Shown here: positions 53,680-64,000 of the stretch, piece after piece
How the letters are laid out: every line of letters begins with the position of its first letter
Position numbering within the stretch: position 1 is the first letter of the stretch
Assembly (NCBI GenBank): GCA_949825045.1
Contig: OX463813.1
Coordinates: forward strand, 558,001-622,000
Source of the DNA: Argyresthia goedartella
Lineage: Eukaryota; Arthropoda; Insecta; Lepidoptera; Argyresthiidae
Length of the DNA stretch: 64,000 nt
Reading direction: 5' to 3'
The notes under the pieces: model-generated
What the model was told of the DNA's origin: nothing
Seen by the model: only the letters and a program-made list of their open reading frames with translations
Databases searched by the model: none
Translations under genes and position numbers: made by a program

Positions 53680-54296
53680 TGTGTTATATTTGGTGACGAA
53701 TGCAGAGGGCCTTGTGAGAAGCTTTGAGTGCAAGTGCAGAATAGGCAAATTCTTCGCCTCAGATAGATGCACTAACTTTCCTTTGTCGGTTTCACAGAGG
53801 ACGATCTGGCTGAGGATACCACTACCACAGCCCACCAACAATCTCTGCCAGTCGCGGGACCTTCTTGTCAAGACACAACTCCAGTCCAGGGGCACCTATG
53901 CAGAGCCTGCCAGACTGTCGAGGACGACGCATGATCAGGATGGCCGTGTTAGGATACACCACCTTACCCAGGGACGAGGGAGGCCCGGTCCCTATATAAG
54001 CAGCGCACGAACTAGCGTGACTCACCACCTCCTAGTAGCGGGGGCTATCTGCCCCCCTAACATGCCGCTATCATGCCCGTTGACTAGGAGCTGATGCCCG
54101 CTCATAATATCGGGTAAGCAGGCAAACTCCCCCCATATATATCATATACACATATATATCGCCCAAAAGGGCAAATTGCAGGTAGAAAGCCTTCAGCATA
54201 TACCGAGGCCATGGCTCACAGTTAATTCTTGCTAAGACAACTGTAAAAACAAAGGGGTTGTTTTTAGTCCGTATACCACACGAGCTGATGCCCGCT
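53680..54296 (+). other. Retroelement-like segment, continued at 55,408
   Basis: Non-coding as far as I can see; GC-rich compared with its surroundings. It contains TATATAAGCAGC near 53,991, and repeats of GCTGATGCCCGCTC at 54,091 and 54,284. After the 1.1-kb insertion it ends in CATGGGTAATTCC... and a poly(A) run (55,490-55,509), so it resembles a non-LTR 3' UTR. The 137-codon frame at 53,681 is not recognised. Confidence 0.45.
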
Positions 54297-55407
54297 CACA
54301 GATCACCCCCAATAGATACCGCATGATGAGACATTTGCACTGGACCGAACTCACCGAATTCGGAGGAAGGAAGGGTGTGCGGGGAACAAACAAGCGGGCG
54401 TGTGATTGGCTAATTCAAGGTCGCGCTAGAAAGCACCGAAGATCTAGTGATGTGACATCGAAATTACTGAAATAGCCACTTATCGATACATACGGTGTCA
54501 GTCAGTGACATTGAATCAATTCCGACATAAGACCTACAATTTTCTGAACCACAATTAAAGTCACAGATATTATAGTGTATTTATATATAATAGAATAAGT
54601 TATGTTAAAAAAATAAAATAAATTATATGCTAGAAAGTAAAAAAAAATGTTTTTATTCAGCAATTTATTTACATAATTATATCAAAAACACACTTAAAAT
54701 AACTGTGTAGGTAATATTTTAAGGGTACAAAGTTACATATTAGTAGCAATTCTCAACTTACCTATTATGAGTTCTGAGTACCGCATGGTAGGCAGAGCCA
54801 CAATCGCTGCGCCATAAAGGTATTAATAAAACAAACGAATACAATTATTTCGCATTAATCTAGCACTTTCAAACTAAGATAATTTACTTGGCGAAATCCC
54901 AACATCATTTATATAAAAAGATCGATAAAAACTAGAGCGCGAAACACTACACAACACTAGTGATATCGCATGATTTTGCTAAAAAAAGACAAGTAATTCT
55001 CATCACCGCAGGTGAGAAAGAGACATTTTCAAAAGACATCAACGGGTAGTGCATGTTCTATTAATTATTGAATATTATGAACCGTTGTATCTTGAACTTT
55101 GCTTCACTGGCAAAATAAAATTATTTTTTGAGGATTTTACGTACCAGTGGAATGTTATACCATCTTTTTGGAAGTTTGAAGTCTTGGTAGACTTCCCACA
55201 CCACTTTACACTACAAAACGGCATTAAAATGTCTGTTTTTTTCGACAAATATTTTTTTAAGGTTAATTTTTGACAATACGCACAGGTCTGACACTTGGTC
55301 GCGACTGAAGAAGCGCATTCAAGCTTTGTTTCGTATAATACCTATTGAGCTAATGCGTGGTGCGCGTCGCTTGCCTTGTATACGGTATCTATTGGGGGTG
55401 ATCTGTG
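54297..55407. mobile_element. 1.1-kb non-autonomous DNA transposon, 25-bp terminal repeats, 8-bp target duplication
   Basis: Left end CACAGATCACCCCCAATAGA..., right end its complement; TGCCCGCT at 54,289-54,296 and 55,408-55,415. No transposase. The 8-bp duplication suits hAT, P, MULE or Merlin-like mobilisers; the termini fit none clearly. Confidence 0.9.
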
Positions 55408-55509
55408 TGCCCGCTCAATATATGGGGACCCGGACATAGCAGGGAGGTCTGACTCCTGGGCATGGGTAATTCCATTGTTTTCCCCTCAAACAAAAAAAAA
55501 AAAAAAAAA
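55408..55509 (+). other. 3' end with poly(A) tail of the interrupted retroelement
   Basis: GGGGACCCGGACATAGCAGG, then TGGGCATGGGTAATTCC and (A)n from 55,490. Continues the segment before 54,297. Confidence 0.6.
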
Positions 55510-55821
55510 CGTGACTCACTTTTTCTGAGACTTCGTTGCGAGCGGAAGCGCTGCCGGGCAGCTGATCGGTGTGAACTGCTACAAATATTCGGTACCTCTG
55601 TATCTCTTATTACTTTTGTTGTTGATTTAACTGTGGTAAATTATTCGGTTCTTTTGTTAAATTATTTCTTAGTTTGAAAACTGAAATTAGCTTTTAGGTT
55701 AAAATAAATGTTTTTTTTTAAATTGATATTTCACTTCTTTTCCTATATTACAATATTTTTAGAAATCCTGTGCCTATGCTATGTGAAGGACCACTTGCAC
55801 CAGATAATAATAATAATACCC
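55510..55821. other. AT-rich spacer
   Basis: No gene recognised. Confidence 0.4.
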
Positions 55822-55824
55822 TAA

Positions 55825-56495
55825 AAAACGGACACCATAGGAACGTTGAGGATTAATAGAGAATTTCTCCCGACCTCACTAAAAAATGCCAAAAAACAGG
55901 AATTACGTGTGGGAGAAATTGTCTTCAGCAATACAACATACCTCACGGCCATTGTGTAGCGTGATAGCAACTTAGTTGCAATGATTTCCACGCTGCATCC
56001 CGTGGAGATAGGCGGCAAACAAAAATTGGCACTTATAAATATAAACCCAAGGTAGTGCTTGACTACAATGAGTCCATGGGAGGCGTAGACAGAAAAGACC
56101 AGCTTTTGTCTGCGTTTCCCATGGAAAGATCCAGGAACCATATCTGGTATAAAAAACTTTTCCGCAGGTTGTTCAATTTGTCAGTATGCAATGCGTGGGT
56201 TATCAACAACACTAAATACAAAAGCTCCCATCGGGAGTTCAGAGAGAGATTAGCACAGGAGATCCTGACTAAACACCAAGAAAATAAGGTATCTGTGAGG
56301 AATTTGAACCCCGAAGGAAAGCGTCCTCTCCTTGTAGGAGGCCACTACCTTATCAAAGGCAAATCTAAGCGAGCACAATGCAAAAGGTGTTTGAAGCAAG
56401 GTAGAGATTCACGCACTTCAAAAATATGTGATACATGCCTAATCCCACTGTGCGCATATCCCTGCTTTAAAAACTATCACACATTAACAGATTAA
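55825..56495 (+). pseudogene. piggyBac-like transposase C-terminal part, broken (right copy)
   Basis: Identical lesions to the left copy (in-frame TAG, frameshift before VLDYNESMGGVD), but with extra 5' coding: TDTIGTLRINREFLPTSLK, the block after the second catalytic Asp in PGBD proteins. Upstream of 55,825 an in-frame stop and unrelated sequence follow. Ends in the same Cys-rich domain. Confidence 0.85.
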
Positions 56496-56691
56496 CTTTT
56501 TTTTACCCGACTGCCTTTAGAAGGGAGGGTTATGTTTTTCGAGTGTATGTATGTATGTATGTATGTTTAATGACGTTGATTCATGGCATAAAACAATGTT
56601 TTTCTTTATTATTAGTTATGCTGCAATATTGATGTTTTTTAAATAATTTACAGCTACCTCACTACGATTAAGCCTTAATGTTTTTTGTGTA

Positions 56692-56725
56692 TTTTCTCTC
56701 TTTGTGTTAACACAAAGAGAGAAAA
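56692..56725. repeat. 34-bp perfect palindrome (right copy)
   Basis: Same as at 33,300-33,333. Confidence 0.9.
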
Positions 56726-56731
56726 ACACGT

Positions 56732-56902
56732 TTTATTAAAAATTTAAAATTAAGCAATTTTTTTAATTAACTTTAATATTTTGCGATGGACTATTATACA
56801 TCACGTAACTGTAACGTAAACAACTACGTGATGTATAAAAGTTCGACGCAAATATTTAAAATTAATTTAAAAAATAATTTAGTTTTAAATTTTTAAGACA
56901 TG
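56732..56902. mobile_element. Foldback MITE-like element (right copy)
   Basis: Same as at 33,340-33,510. Confidence 0.65.
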
Positions 56903-58438
56903 GTTTCTGTGGTTACCATCACAAATAATTGTGTATTTTTTTGTAAATTTAATATATTCTTCACATATTTTTTTGGTTTCATTTATACTTAAATAAATCC
57001 CTAGAAAATACTCAGGTGTGATGTGGCCTTTATAACACAATTTCGCTTAATTGTACAACGGATAACAAATATCCGGCAGCAAATTGGTAATTAACAATAG
57101 GATAAATTTACGATGGTTTCGTCCTCTAGAAGCACAAAATCATATCAAATTGCAGAGCTAACTAGGCATTATCAAAAATTAAGTGTTAATCCAGAGATCT
57201 GTCATACTAAAAATACACACAAAACTAAATAGAAACCAACAGTGGAAACTGGCAAAAGTTAGTGTTCATTTCATGCCTCTATTTCTTTCCAATTACTTTA
57301 ATAAAATGTAATTAATCTGACAACGTAACATCCATAATATAGTCTAGTTTATGTTGATATATATATTTCAGGTCTAAACTCTAGAGAACATATACAGAAT
57401 AGCAATTTAAAACCACCGCGCAATCATTACTTTCCAAGAAAATAACACAAATTTTTGTTCCACGATATTTTTTATTTTGGCTATGCAGCTTTATAAAATA
57501 AACTGTTAGTATTATCAGGCAACTATTCCTAATTCCAAAAAACATAAAACATCTACAGGTTATTTATCTAGATTTCGTAACAATGACAATATTCTGTAAC
57601 AAGTGCATAAAATTCCGACAGTCCTTTGTTTACACACATATAAAAACGAAACCATTAAACTTATAACTTGACACAGCATACAATGACATTCTTGTTTATG
57701 ATATGTTATGTTTATGTATTAACAAAATCTCTAAACACTTCAAAGCTAAACAAACATTTTTTGTGGGTCTAAATTGCATCTCAAGTGGCACAGTCGTAAA
57801 ACGACGGGCTATCGCGCAGGTACCGGGAAAATCAACGGTTTGTTTTATTTATGGCGCGTTCATTTGAGTGGGTAAACAGTCCAAAAACACTGCAAAAGTC
57901 GTCAAAAGTACAAACAAGTAAGAGAGAACATTCATCCAACTCGAAGAAAAATGTAATGACTTGACACACACACACTAGAGATGAGATTATTGGTTGTTTT
58001 TTTTTATTGGTTAATGGTTAGTTGATAAAAAAAATATCGATAATTTTGTTTGTTGAAAATATTAGTTGATATTTTTATTCAAGTAACACATTCAACCGTT
58101 CACCTCACTGACTGAAATATCTCTTCCTTTTGTAAGAATGAAAATATCAACAACACTAACTGTGTTTTATCGTAAGAGAAATAGAGCATACAATCAATAA
58201 GCGGCAAAAATAATACTTCCGTTTGTTTAGAATAAAACATCCCCAACTGTAATGAGTAAAATGTGTGCTATCATACAATTGATTAAATTGCCCTACCTAA
58301 GGAAATGAATCCTGCGACGTTGCCGCTCCTAATTCGACCCGAGCGAGAGAAAGCGCGACGTTGTCAATTCTCCTGTTAGACTGACTGAAGTTGATATGAT
58401 ATTTTTATTCGCTAATGTTAATTTTGAATAGTGTTAAT

Positions 58439-58980
58439 CAGTGTTGCCAACACGGAGTTTTTAGAGCTAGATTCAGCTCTAAATGAACTTGGTTAGCTTC
58501 AAAAAAGTCGGTTTAGCTTCTTAGCTCTTTTTTTACAAGTTTTAGCTCTTTTTCTTCAGTCAGTTTTTAGTGAAAACTAAATCCAGAAACCGATTGAGCA
58601 TAGATATGACTAATGCAATATTAACAATCAGGTCGGGATTGAGGAGAATTAAAAAATGCTGCCATGAATACGAGCTTCTCGACAGAATTGGGACCGTTTT
58701 AATGTACAGAGAAAGTACTGACGATGGAGCTGGTTGTAGTGGCCTACAAACACATGAGTCGGAGTCGGAAATGATTGATTTTGAAGAAGAACCTTATCTT
58801 ATCATTGATTAATTGATTTAATTAAAGTGCCTTATTAAGTAATTCCTTATTTTTATTGATGTTATAATAAATAATGCAAACAAAAAATTTGGCAGTTTTT
58901 TACTAAAAAAATTAGCTCTTTTTTAGCTTTTTTTTCAGAGATGATCTGACTCCCTTTAAAAACCTGAGTTGGCAACACTG
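58439..58980 (+). mobile_element. hAT-derived non-autonomous element (right copy)
   Basis: CAGTGTTGCCAACAC ends and GTGTTAAT duplications (58,431-58,438; 58,981-58,988), as in the left copy. The 1-bp length difference between the two 7-kb copies lies just before it. Confidence 0.92.
58570..58812 (+). CDS. hAT transposase C-terminal fragment (right copy)
   Basis: Same 80-codon frame as at 35,177-35,419; I saw no amino-acid difference. Not expected to be catalytic. Confidence 0.6.
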   Translation: MKTKSRNRLSIDMTNAILTIRSGLRRIKKCCHEYELLDRIGTVLMYRESTDDGAGCSGLQTHESESEMIDFEEEPYLIID

Positions 58981-59388
58981 GTGTTAATGGTTGATGGTTA
59001 TATTCCCGCCCGGAGCGGACTCTGAACGGAGTAGTTAATATGATATTTTTTCGTTAAGGTTAATTTTGTTTATTGAATATCATGGTTGATTTTAAATATT
59101 GGTTAAGTTTATGGTTGATGGTTTACAATATTCGACAAAGTATGCGAATAGTTAGAAATGACGCGAGGTACCTACCGAAAGTATGGTCGATGATACGCGG
59201 TTATAATTATACATTATTACTCAAAGGTTATAATAGTACATGACGATATTAGTGCGTTAAGATGGTTATAACATGCGAGGCGGAATTGAGCCGAGCATGT
59301 TATAACCAATACGCACGTATATCGTACGACGTTTTTTAACACATTTGCGAGGAAACAGAAAAAGAAAACATTTTATATTTTGTTCATT

Positions 59389-59805
59389 TTTAGGGTTCCG
59401 TACCGAACGGGTAAGAACGGAACCCTATTACTAAGACTTTGCTGTCCGTCCGTCCGACCGTCCGTCCGTCTGTCACCAGGCTGTATCTCAAGAACCTAGC
59501 TAGCTAGAGAGTTGAAATTTTCACAGATTATGTATTTCTATTGCCGCTATAACAAACAAATACTCAAAAACAGGATAAAAGAAATATTTAAGGGGGCTCC
59601 CATACAACAATTCTTTCAATACCACATACAAACTTATGGATGCACCTGGTTACGTACATGGAGTGTGAAAGTAACCGCACCAATAACTTTGTAAACAATA
59701 TTTTGCTGTGTAAAATCCAAACTATTCACTCCACGCCATCGCTTACATTGAACGGTGGTACGGAACCCTTCGTGCGCGATTTAGACTCGCACTTGACCGG
59801 TTTTT
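59389..59805. mobile_element. AGGGTTCCGTACC repeat (right copy)
   Basis: Same as at 35,996-36,412. Confidence 0.75.
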
Positions 59806-62436
59806 AATTATTGAAACAGTTAGTGAAATTACAATTATTAAAATGATACGTAGTTGTAGTTGGTTTTTTAATTATGTTATTATTATTATTACTATTCATA
59901 ATGTCATTGTTTTGTGTTAGGATAAATGTTGGAGACGATGAAACTTCTTGAAAGGCGGCAGAAGAGCATTGTAATTCGTCATTAGTTGTAAATAAAAAAG
60001 TATCATCAGTAGAAGTAGAGGGGCGCGGCTCAGGGCAAAACTTCTTCGATTGTGGCTCCAAATTTATTTTCTGAGTTATTTTGGCACTTATATTTGCTTT
60101 GTTTTGGATGGAATCTTCTACATAAGATTCTGCTACTGCGTTAGAACGCCACCCGCCGTGCCGCTTTAAAGTCAATATATAAGCTGCCGAATCAGCAAGT
60201 AATGTAGCTGACGTTCTTCTGAAACTGTGCCCTGTATAACAATCAGCATCCGGCAATCCTAAAAACTTGGCGACTTCCTTTGGCATGGCACCGAATTTAT
60301 TTATGCCAATAGGTTGCGCAGTACATTTACCTTTTTGGTAATTCTGAAAGAAATGATTATTTTTTGTCTTAGTCGTACGCAGAGCTTCATATTTTTTGAC
60401 CACGTCATAAAATGGGCCGTCGATAATAAAAGATCGGGGTATTTTGTTTTTAGTGTTTGGGATTTTGACTAAAAGCATTTTGCCTTGATTTTCAATGTCT
60501 TTTGTGGTAATATTGTGAAGCTCTTGCCGTCTACATGCACCATGACCACCAAATATTAACGCAACCTGAAAAGAAATAAAAATGTGTTAGATAAGGTATA
60601 GGTACTTAGCTTACAGACGGTCGTTAAAAATATGTAAAAGAGTATGTACAGTAGGTAGATCAATACATAAAATAAGGAGGCAAACTGACCTTTGTTGCCA
60701 GGTACTGGCTATCTGGAGCATCTTTTAGAAACTTTTCGACGTCATTTGATGACAGTAGGTACCTTAGATTTTTTCTTAATAAAACCATCAGAGCGTCTCT
60801 TTAAAAATGCAATGAGATTTGTATATAAATTAATATCGACACCATTTTTCATCTTGAGGGTACTTTTCAGCATAGAATATGTTGTCCACAACGAGCTAGG
60901 CTTATATTTACTAGCTAGTTCATTAAAATACGCCAAAACTACATTTTCGGAAAATGACTTGGCATTTTTCATGTTTTTCCACTTCAAGAAATTTTCATAC
61001 GTGGTTATGTATCTGTCCTTGGATATTGACGGCAGCAAGCTGTCGCATGCGGTTCGCGCTTCTGTTAGTACATAGTCAGGTCATAAGTTCTGTCACATGT
61101 GCAATATGAAATAATTTAGACATGTTTATTATTTATGTAAACATTTATATAGCAAAATGAACTTAATAAAACATAGATTCTTATGGTAATAAAGTTTATT
61201 CAAAATGACCCCCGCGATTTTGAATACAGGCCTTTATTCTGCGCGGCCAGTCGTCTATCGCAGCACGAACGAGGTCCATGTCAATATCGGCGGCTGCCTT
61301 AATCAAGGATGCCTTGAGTGACTCCAAATCAGGATGAGGCTTTGAGCAAGCCTTTTCCTCCAAGTGTTGCCATATCTTGTAATCTAACGGACTCAAATCT
61401 GGACTGGAGGAGGGCCAGTCTTCGTGCCGGATGAAGTCGATTTCACGCGCCGCCAGCCAGTCTTGTGTGCTTTTCGCTCTATGAGCTGGCGCAGAATCTT
61501 GTTGGAATACCCAGTGCCTGTTATTAAACATGGTATGAGAAACAGGTTCCACAAGGTTCTTGAGGACTGTATTTTGATGCACAACTGCATTCGTTTTTAC
61601 GCCTTTCTCACAAAAATGTACCTCAGTTAAGCCCCAATAAGAGACTCACAACCAAACCATGAGCGAGGAAGGAAAATGACCTCGTTGGACACGCGGAATA
61701 CGGTTGCTCGCTTCTTCACTGCTGTGTGCGTACACCTTATCATTTTGTTTGTTGTAGCTCTCTTCCACGGTGAAAATTTTTTCATCCGAAAAAAGAATTT
61801 CCCGATGCTTTTTTCCCGCGTACCGCTTCAACAAAGCGCGGCATCTCTTCAGTCTCAGGTCCATTAAACGAGCGTCCAAACGATGTCCTGTTTTTCTTCG
61901 ATATGCCCTAAGCCCTAAGTCTTCATTTAACACCCTTTTCACCGTGGTCCTGCTTAACCCCATCTGAAGGGCCAACAGTTTCTGCTTACGTATGGGATTT
62001 CTTTGAATTCGCGCCTTCACAGCTTTTATCACTGCTGGAGCCCTAACAGAGCGAGGGCGACCACTTCTTGACCTGTCATCTACACTAGAGTCTTCATTGT
62101 ATCGTTTTATGGTACGATAAACGAATCTTTTGGTTATATTCAATTTTTTCAGTAAGTCGAAAATCTGAATTGGCTCGTAACCGCAACGATGCAACGCAAT
62201 AATTGCGACACGGTCTTCTTTAAGTGTCCACTCCATATTTAAAAATGAGGAAAATTCTAAAAAGTACACATTTTTATTTTCATGAGAAATTCGAAATTCG
62301 AATTCAATAAACTTTTTTGTGGCCAGCGTTCTAAATTCAAAAGTTTTTATTGTGTGACAGAACGTATGACCTGACTGTGTATATCCGGTGGAGTTGAAGT
62401 AATATATTGCTCATCTTCATTAATGAAAGTTGTCAT
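59804..62436 (-). pseudogene. Crypton-like tyrosine recombinase with maT insertion (right copy)
   Basis: Same gene, intron, frameshift and transposon insertion as the copy at 36,411-39,043. Only two single-base differences noticed in this part: near 60,894 (Glu codon for Leu replaces Pro codon context: KYKPSSLW against KYKPSPLW) and near 61,578 in the maT (His for Tyr). Shared disabling lesions show the gene was already dead when the block was duplicated. Catalytic Arg, His, Arg, His/Trp, Tyr codons all remain in exon 2. Confidence 0.85.
61071..62379 (-). mobile_element. maT-type (DD37D) mariner in the Crypton gene (right copy)
   Basis: Same ends, TA and internal TGA as at 37,678-38,986. Confidence 0.92.
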
Positions 62437-62735
62437 TTTTAGACATTCACAATACAAGTACAAAGAAAAGAAAATTTGAGAAAAATGGCGCGAGGATTAT
62501 TTTCTGCCGTGGCTGCGTGAAAATGTTGGCAAAGACGCTAGAGCATGCAGCCAAGTTTTTAAATTACCGAATAAACTGTTTTTATTTTTATTTTAAATAA
62601 ACTCAATCTGTGAATGCACACTGTCTACGGACTGGCGCCGCGCGGCGATTAGTTCGAAATTTGAATAGCAACAGCGCGCTGCTCACTAGCTGGAGTCGGG
62701 CGTCGGCGTTCGAAATTTGAATGTCATAATATGTA

Positions 62736-62773
62736 GAAAAATTACACATTATGGTCATAATGTGTAATTTTTC
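62736..62773. repeat. Perfect 18-bp inverted repeat (right copy)
   Basis: Same as at 39,343-39,380. Confidence 0.85.
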
Positions 62774-62851
62774 AGATAAGAAATGAGTTTTTAGCAAGAA
62801 GTTTAACATTAGGCTGTTCATAACTTGCAGTTTTTGTACGCAGTAAAAAGG

Positions 62852-63040
62852 GTTTATGATATGTGTGTAGATAATAGTAGTTTATGTGATTGATTCATAG
62901 TGTAGTGTAGGGCATTAAAACTCGAGGAGTGGGCTTATGAAATGAGCCGAAGGTGAGTTTCATAATAATATCACTCGAGAGTTTTAATGTCTAATTATCT
63001 ACAGTTACATACACTAGTTTATCTACACACATATCATAAG
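62852..63040. mobile_element. Foldback MITE, about 190 bp, complete
   Basis: Outer arms TTATGATATGTGTGTAGATAA and its complement near 63,019-63,039; inner arms CATTAAAACTCGAG...CACTCGAGAGTTTTAATG around a GGGCTTATGAAATGAGCCGA core. It spans the edge of the 7-kb duplication. Confidence 0.8.
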
Positions 63041-63139
63041 CTCTCTTTGATGTGTTCAGGAACCGCACGTTCGAACGGCATTGCGGCACTGATCAGAGCT
63101 ATTAGCAGTAATTATAATTAAAATAATACCAAAAAAAAT

Positions 63140-63460
63140 GGGAAAATGAAGTTATTTATTTATAATAATAATAATTATTCACTGTTTCAATTGTACAGTT
63201 ATTGAAATACACTTGTTTAGTTTGTTCAGTAGTACCAACTTCGTCCTGTCTTGTCGATGTTGTTGGCAGGTATTAATCACTTTTTTATTTTGAATGTTGT
63301 TCAGAATTTTGTTTGAAATTTGAATCTTATTTTGGATTGAGTCATCAATGTATCCTTCAGCTACAGTAGTAGAACACAGTGCAACTCAGTGCCGTTATGT
63401 CACCAGTTCTGCAGAAGCAGTGCCCGGTGTACATTTTAGGATTTGGTAGTGTAGTGTATA
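63140..63460 (-). pseudogene. Third, heavily decayed Crypton-like recombinase fragment
   Basis: Minus strand reads NPKMYTGHCFCRTGD near 63,430 (the GHxFRR box with Arg changed), then after damage GYIDDSIQNKIQISNKILNN (matches SYVEDSIQNKANISAKI in the duplicated copies) and a tail readable as YFNNCTIETVNN. The catalytic Tyr region is disturbed, and everything upstream of the His box is missing or unreadable. It is a separate copy, not part of the 7-kb block. Confidence 0.7.
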
Positions 63461-64000
63461 GACATTTATAGTTGTGTGTAACTCTGTCGTCTCGAGAAGC
63501 GCAAACGCAAGGTTGCGGGGCGGGGAGGGAGGCCACTGGCTACCGACCGCCGCGGAGAGAAGACGTGGACGCTTGCTGCGAGCCGATATCAGTGTGATTT
63601 TCTGTTACCTGTTCTTACCTAATATTAACCCGACTCGTAGTGTACATCACATGTGGCGATGAGGCAAACTGTAAGTATTTTAATGTTTTTACATTCAATA
63701 ATAAAAGAAAAAGAGAGACAAAACATACGTAGACAAAATACCTATACTATCCTACTATGTATAATTGTCGAATAAATGGAACTTTCGGATCACGAGGCAC
63801 TTGCTTTGAGCTGTCAATTCATGCATGACAAACTACCAAGTTTTTGTCAAAGTGATTTTTATGTAGGTACCTACCCATTGAGTTTCTTCACAGATGTAAG
63901 TTTGATTCGGTTATGCCCGTGGTGGGTGCGTAACTACAAGTTACCTCCTTGAGTTCGAGCCTCAGTAATACCTATATAGCTGTATGAAATTTTAAAAGGT
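63461..64000. other. Unassigned sequence at the right edge
   Basis: A GC-rich stretch (63,480-63,600) ends in ACATGTGGCGATGAGGC at 63,650, which resembles the primer-binding region after some LTRs, but no LTR pair is visible. GAGTTCGAGCCTCAG at about 63,953 is box B-like; a SINE may run past the window edge. Confidence 0.35.

Larger units (their letters stand above)
55860..62905 (+). repeat. 7-kb direct duplication, right copy (appears parental)
   Basis: Partner of 32,468-39,512, offset 23,392-23,393. The piggyBac frame continues further left (to about 55,825) and the foldback at the right edge is complete (to 63,040), which the other copy lacks. Confidence 0.95.

Noticed and set aside
53681..54094. 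137-codon ORF in the GC-rich retroelement-like segment
   Set aside because: No recognisable domain, and the same bases look like 3' UTR with repeated TGATGCCCGCTC phrases.
63470..63700. Host first exon or LTR with primer-binding site at the right edge
   Set aside because: TGTGGCGATGAGG is suggestive, but no second LTR or coding sequence is in the window to support it.

Overview
The window is TE-rich nuclear DNA from an insect, most likely a lepidopteran (moth or butterfly). The evidence is AT-rich sequence, an interstitial (TTAGG)n run, several lepidopteran-style non-LTR families with ORF1/ORF2 layout, a BEL/Pao gag, piggyBac, hAT, Merlin, Tigger and maT (DD37D mariner) remains, Crypton-like tyrosine recombinase genes, and the dispersed repeat that starts AGGGTTCCGTACC. 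I found no rRNA, no convincing functional tRNA, no CRISPR array and no confidently recognised single-copy host gene.

Layout. 1-1,060: 3' end of a Jockey-like LINE. 1,148-2,204: broken BEL/Pao gag (minus). 2,363-6,890: two-ORF LINE on the minus strand with both frames open, the best candidate for a recently active element. 8,805-13,600: decayed relative of it on the plus strand. 13,655-18,650: remnants of Merlin-like, DUF7869-like and piggyBac-like transposases plus a foldback element. 18,685-23,093: tandem array encoding small unrecognised ORFs, with a 590-bp core period, interrupted by a 5'-truncated LINE and a maT transposon; array paralogues serve as empty sites and define both insertions to the base. 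23,188-23,760: unrecognised 190-codon ORF starting in an 84-nt hairpin. 23,905-30,350: 5-kb LINE ('LINE-B') nested in the endonuclease region of another LINE ('LINE-A') with a 9-bp target duplication; LINE-A runs into TTAGG repeats.

32,468-39,512 and 55,860-62,905 are almost identical 7-kb direct copies. Each holds a piggyBac fragment, foldbacks, a hAT derivative with an 8-bp target duplication, an AGGGTTCCGTACC-type repeat, and a Crypton-like recombinase pseudogene with a maT insertion in its first exon. Features run through both edges of the right-hand copy but are cut in the left-hand copy, so the left-hand copy looks derived. Between them lie LINE fragments, foldbacks, a GGCC-rich degenerate repeat, a plus-strand LINE (44,520-49,215), another Crypton-like gene (49,416-50,664), a Tigger derivative keeping only its DNA-binding region (52,200-53,122), and a 1.1-kb terminal-inverted-repeat element with an 8-bp target duplication (54,297-55,407). 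A third, heavily decayed Crypton-like fragment lies at 63,140-63,460.

The genes do not form a pathway. They are selfish-element genes in various states of decay. The most unusual parts are the tyrosine-recombinase family with its shared Asn-rich FxNC tail, the tandem array of overlapping small ORFs, and the directional 7-kb duplication. All comparisons were made by eye.
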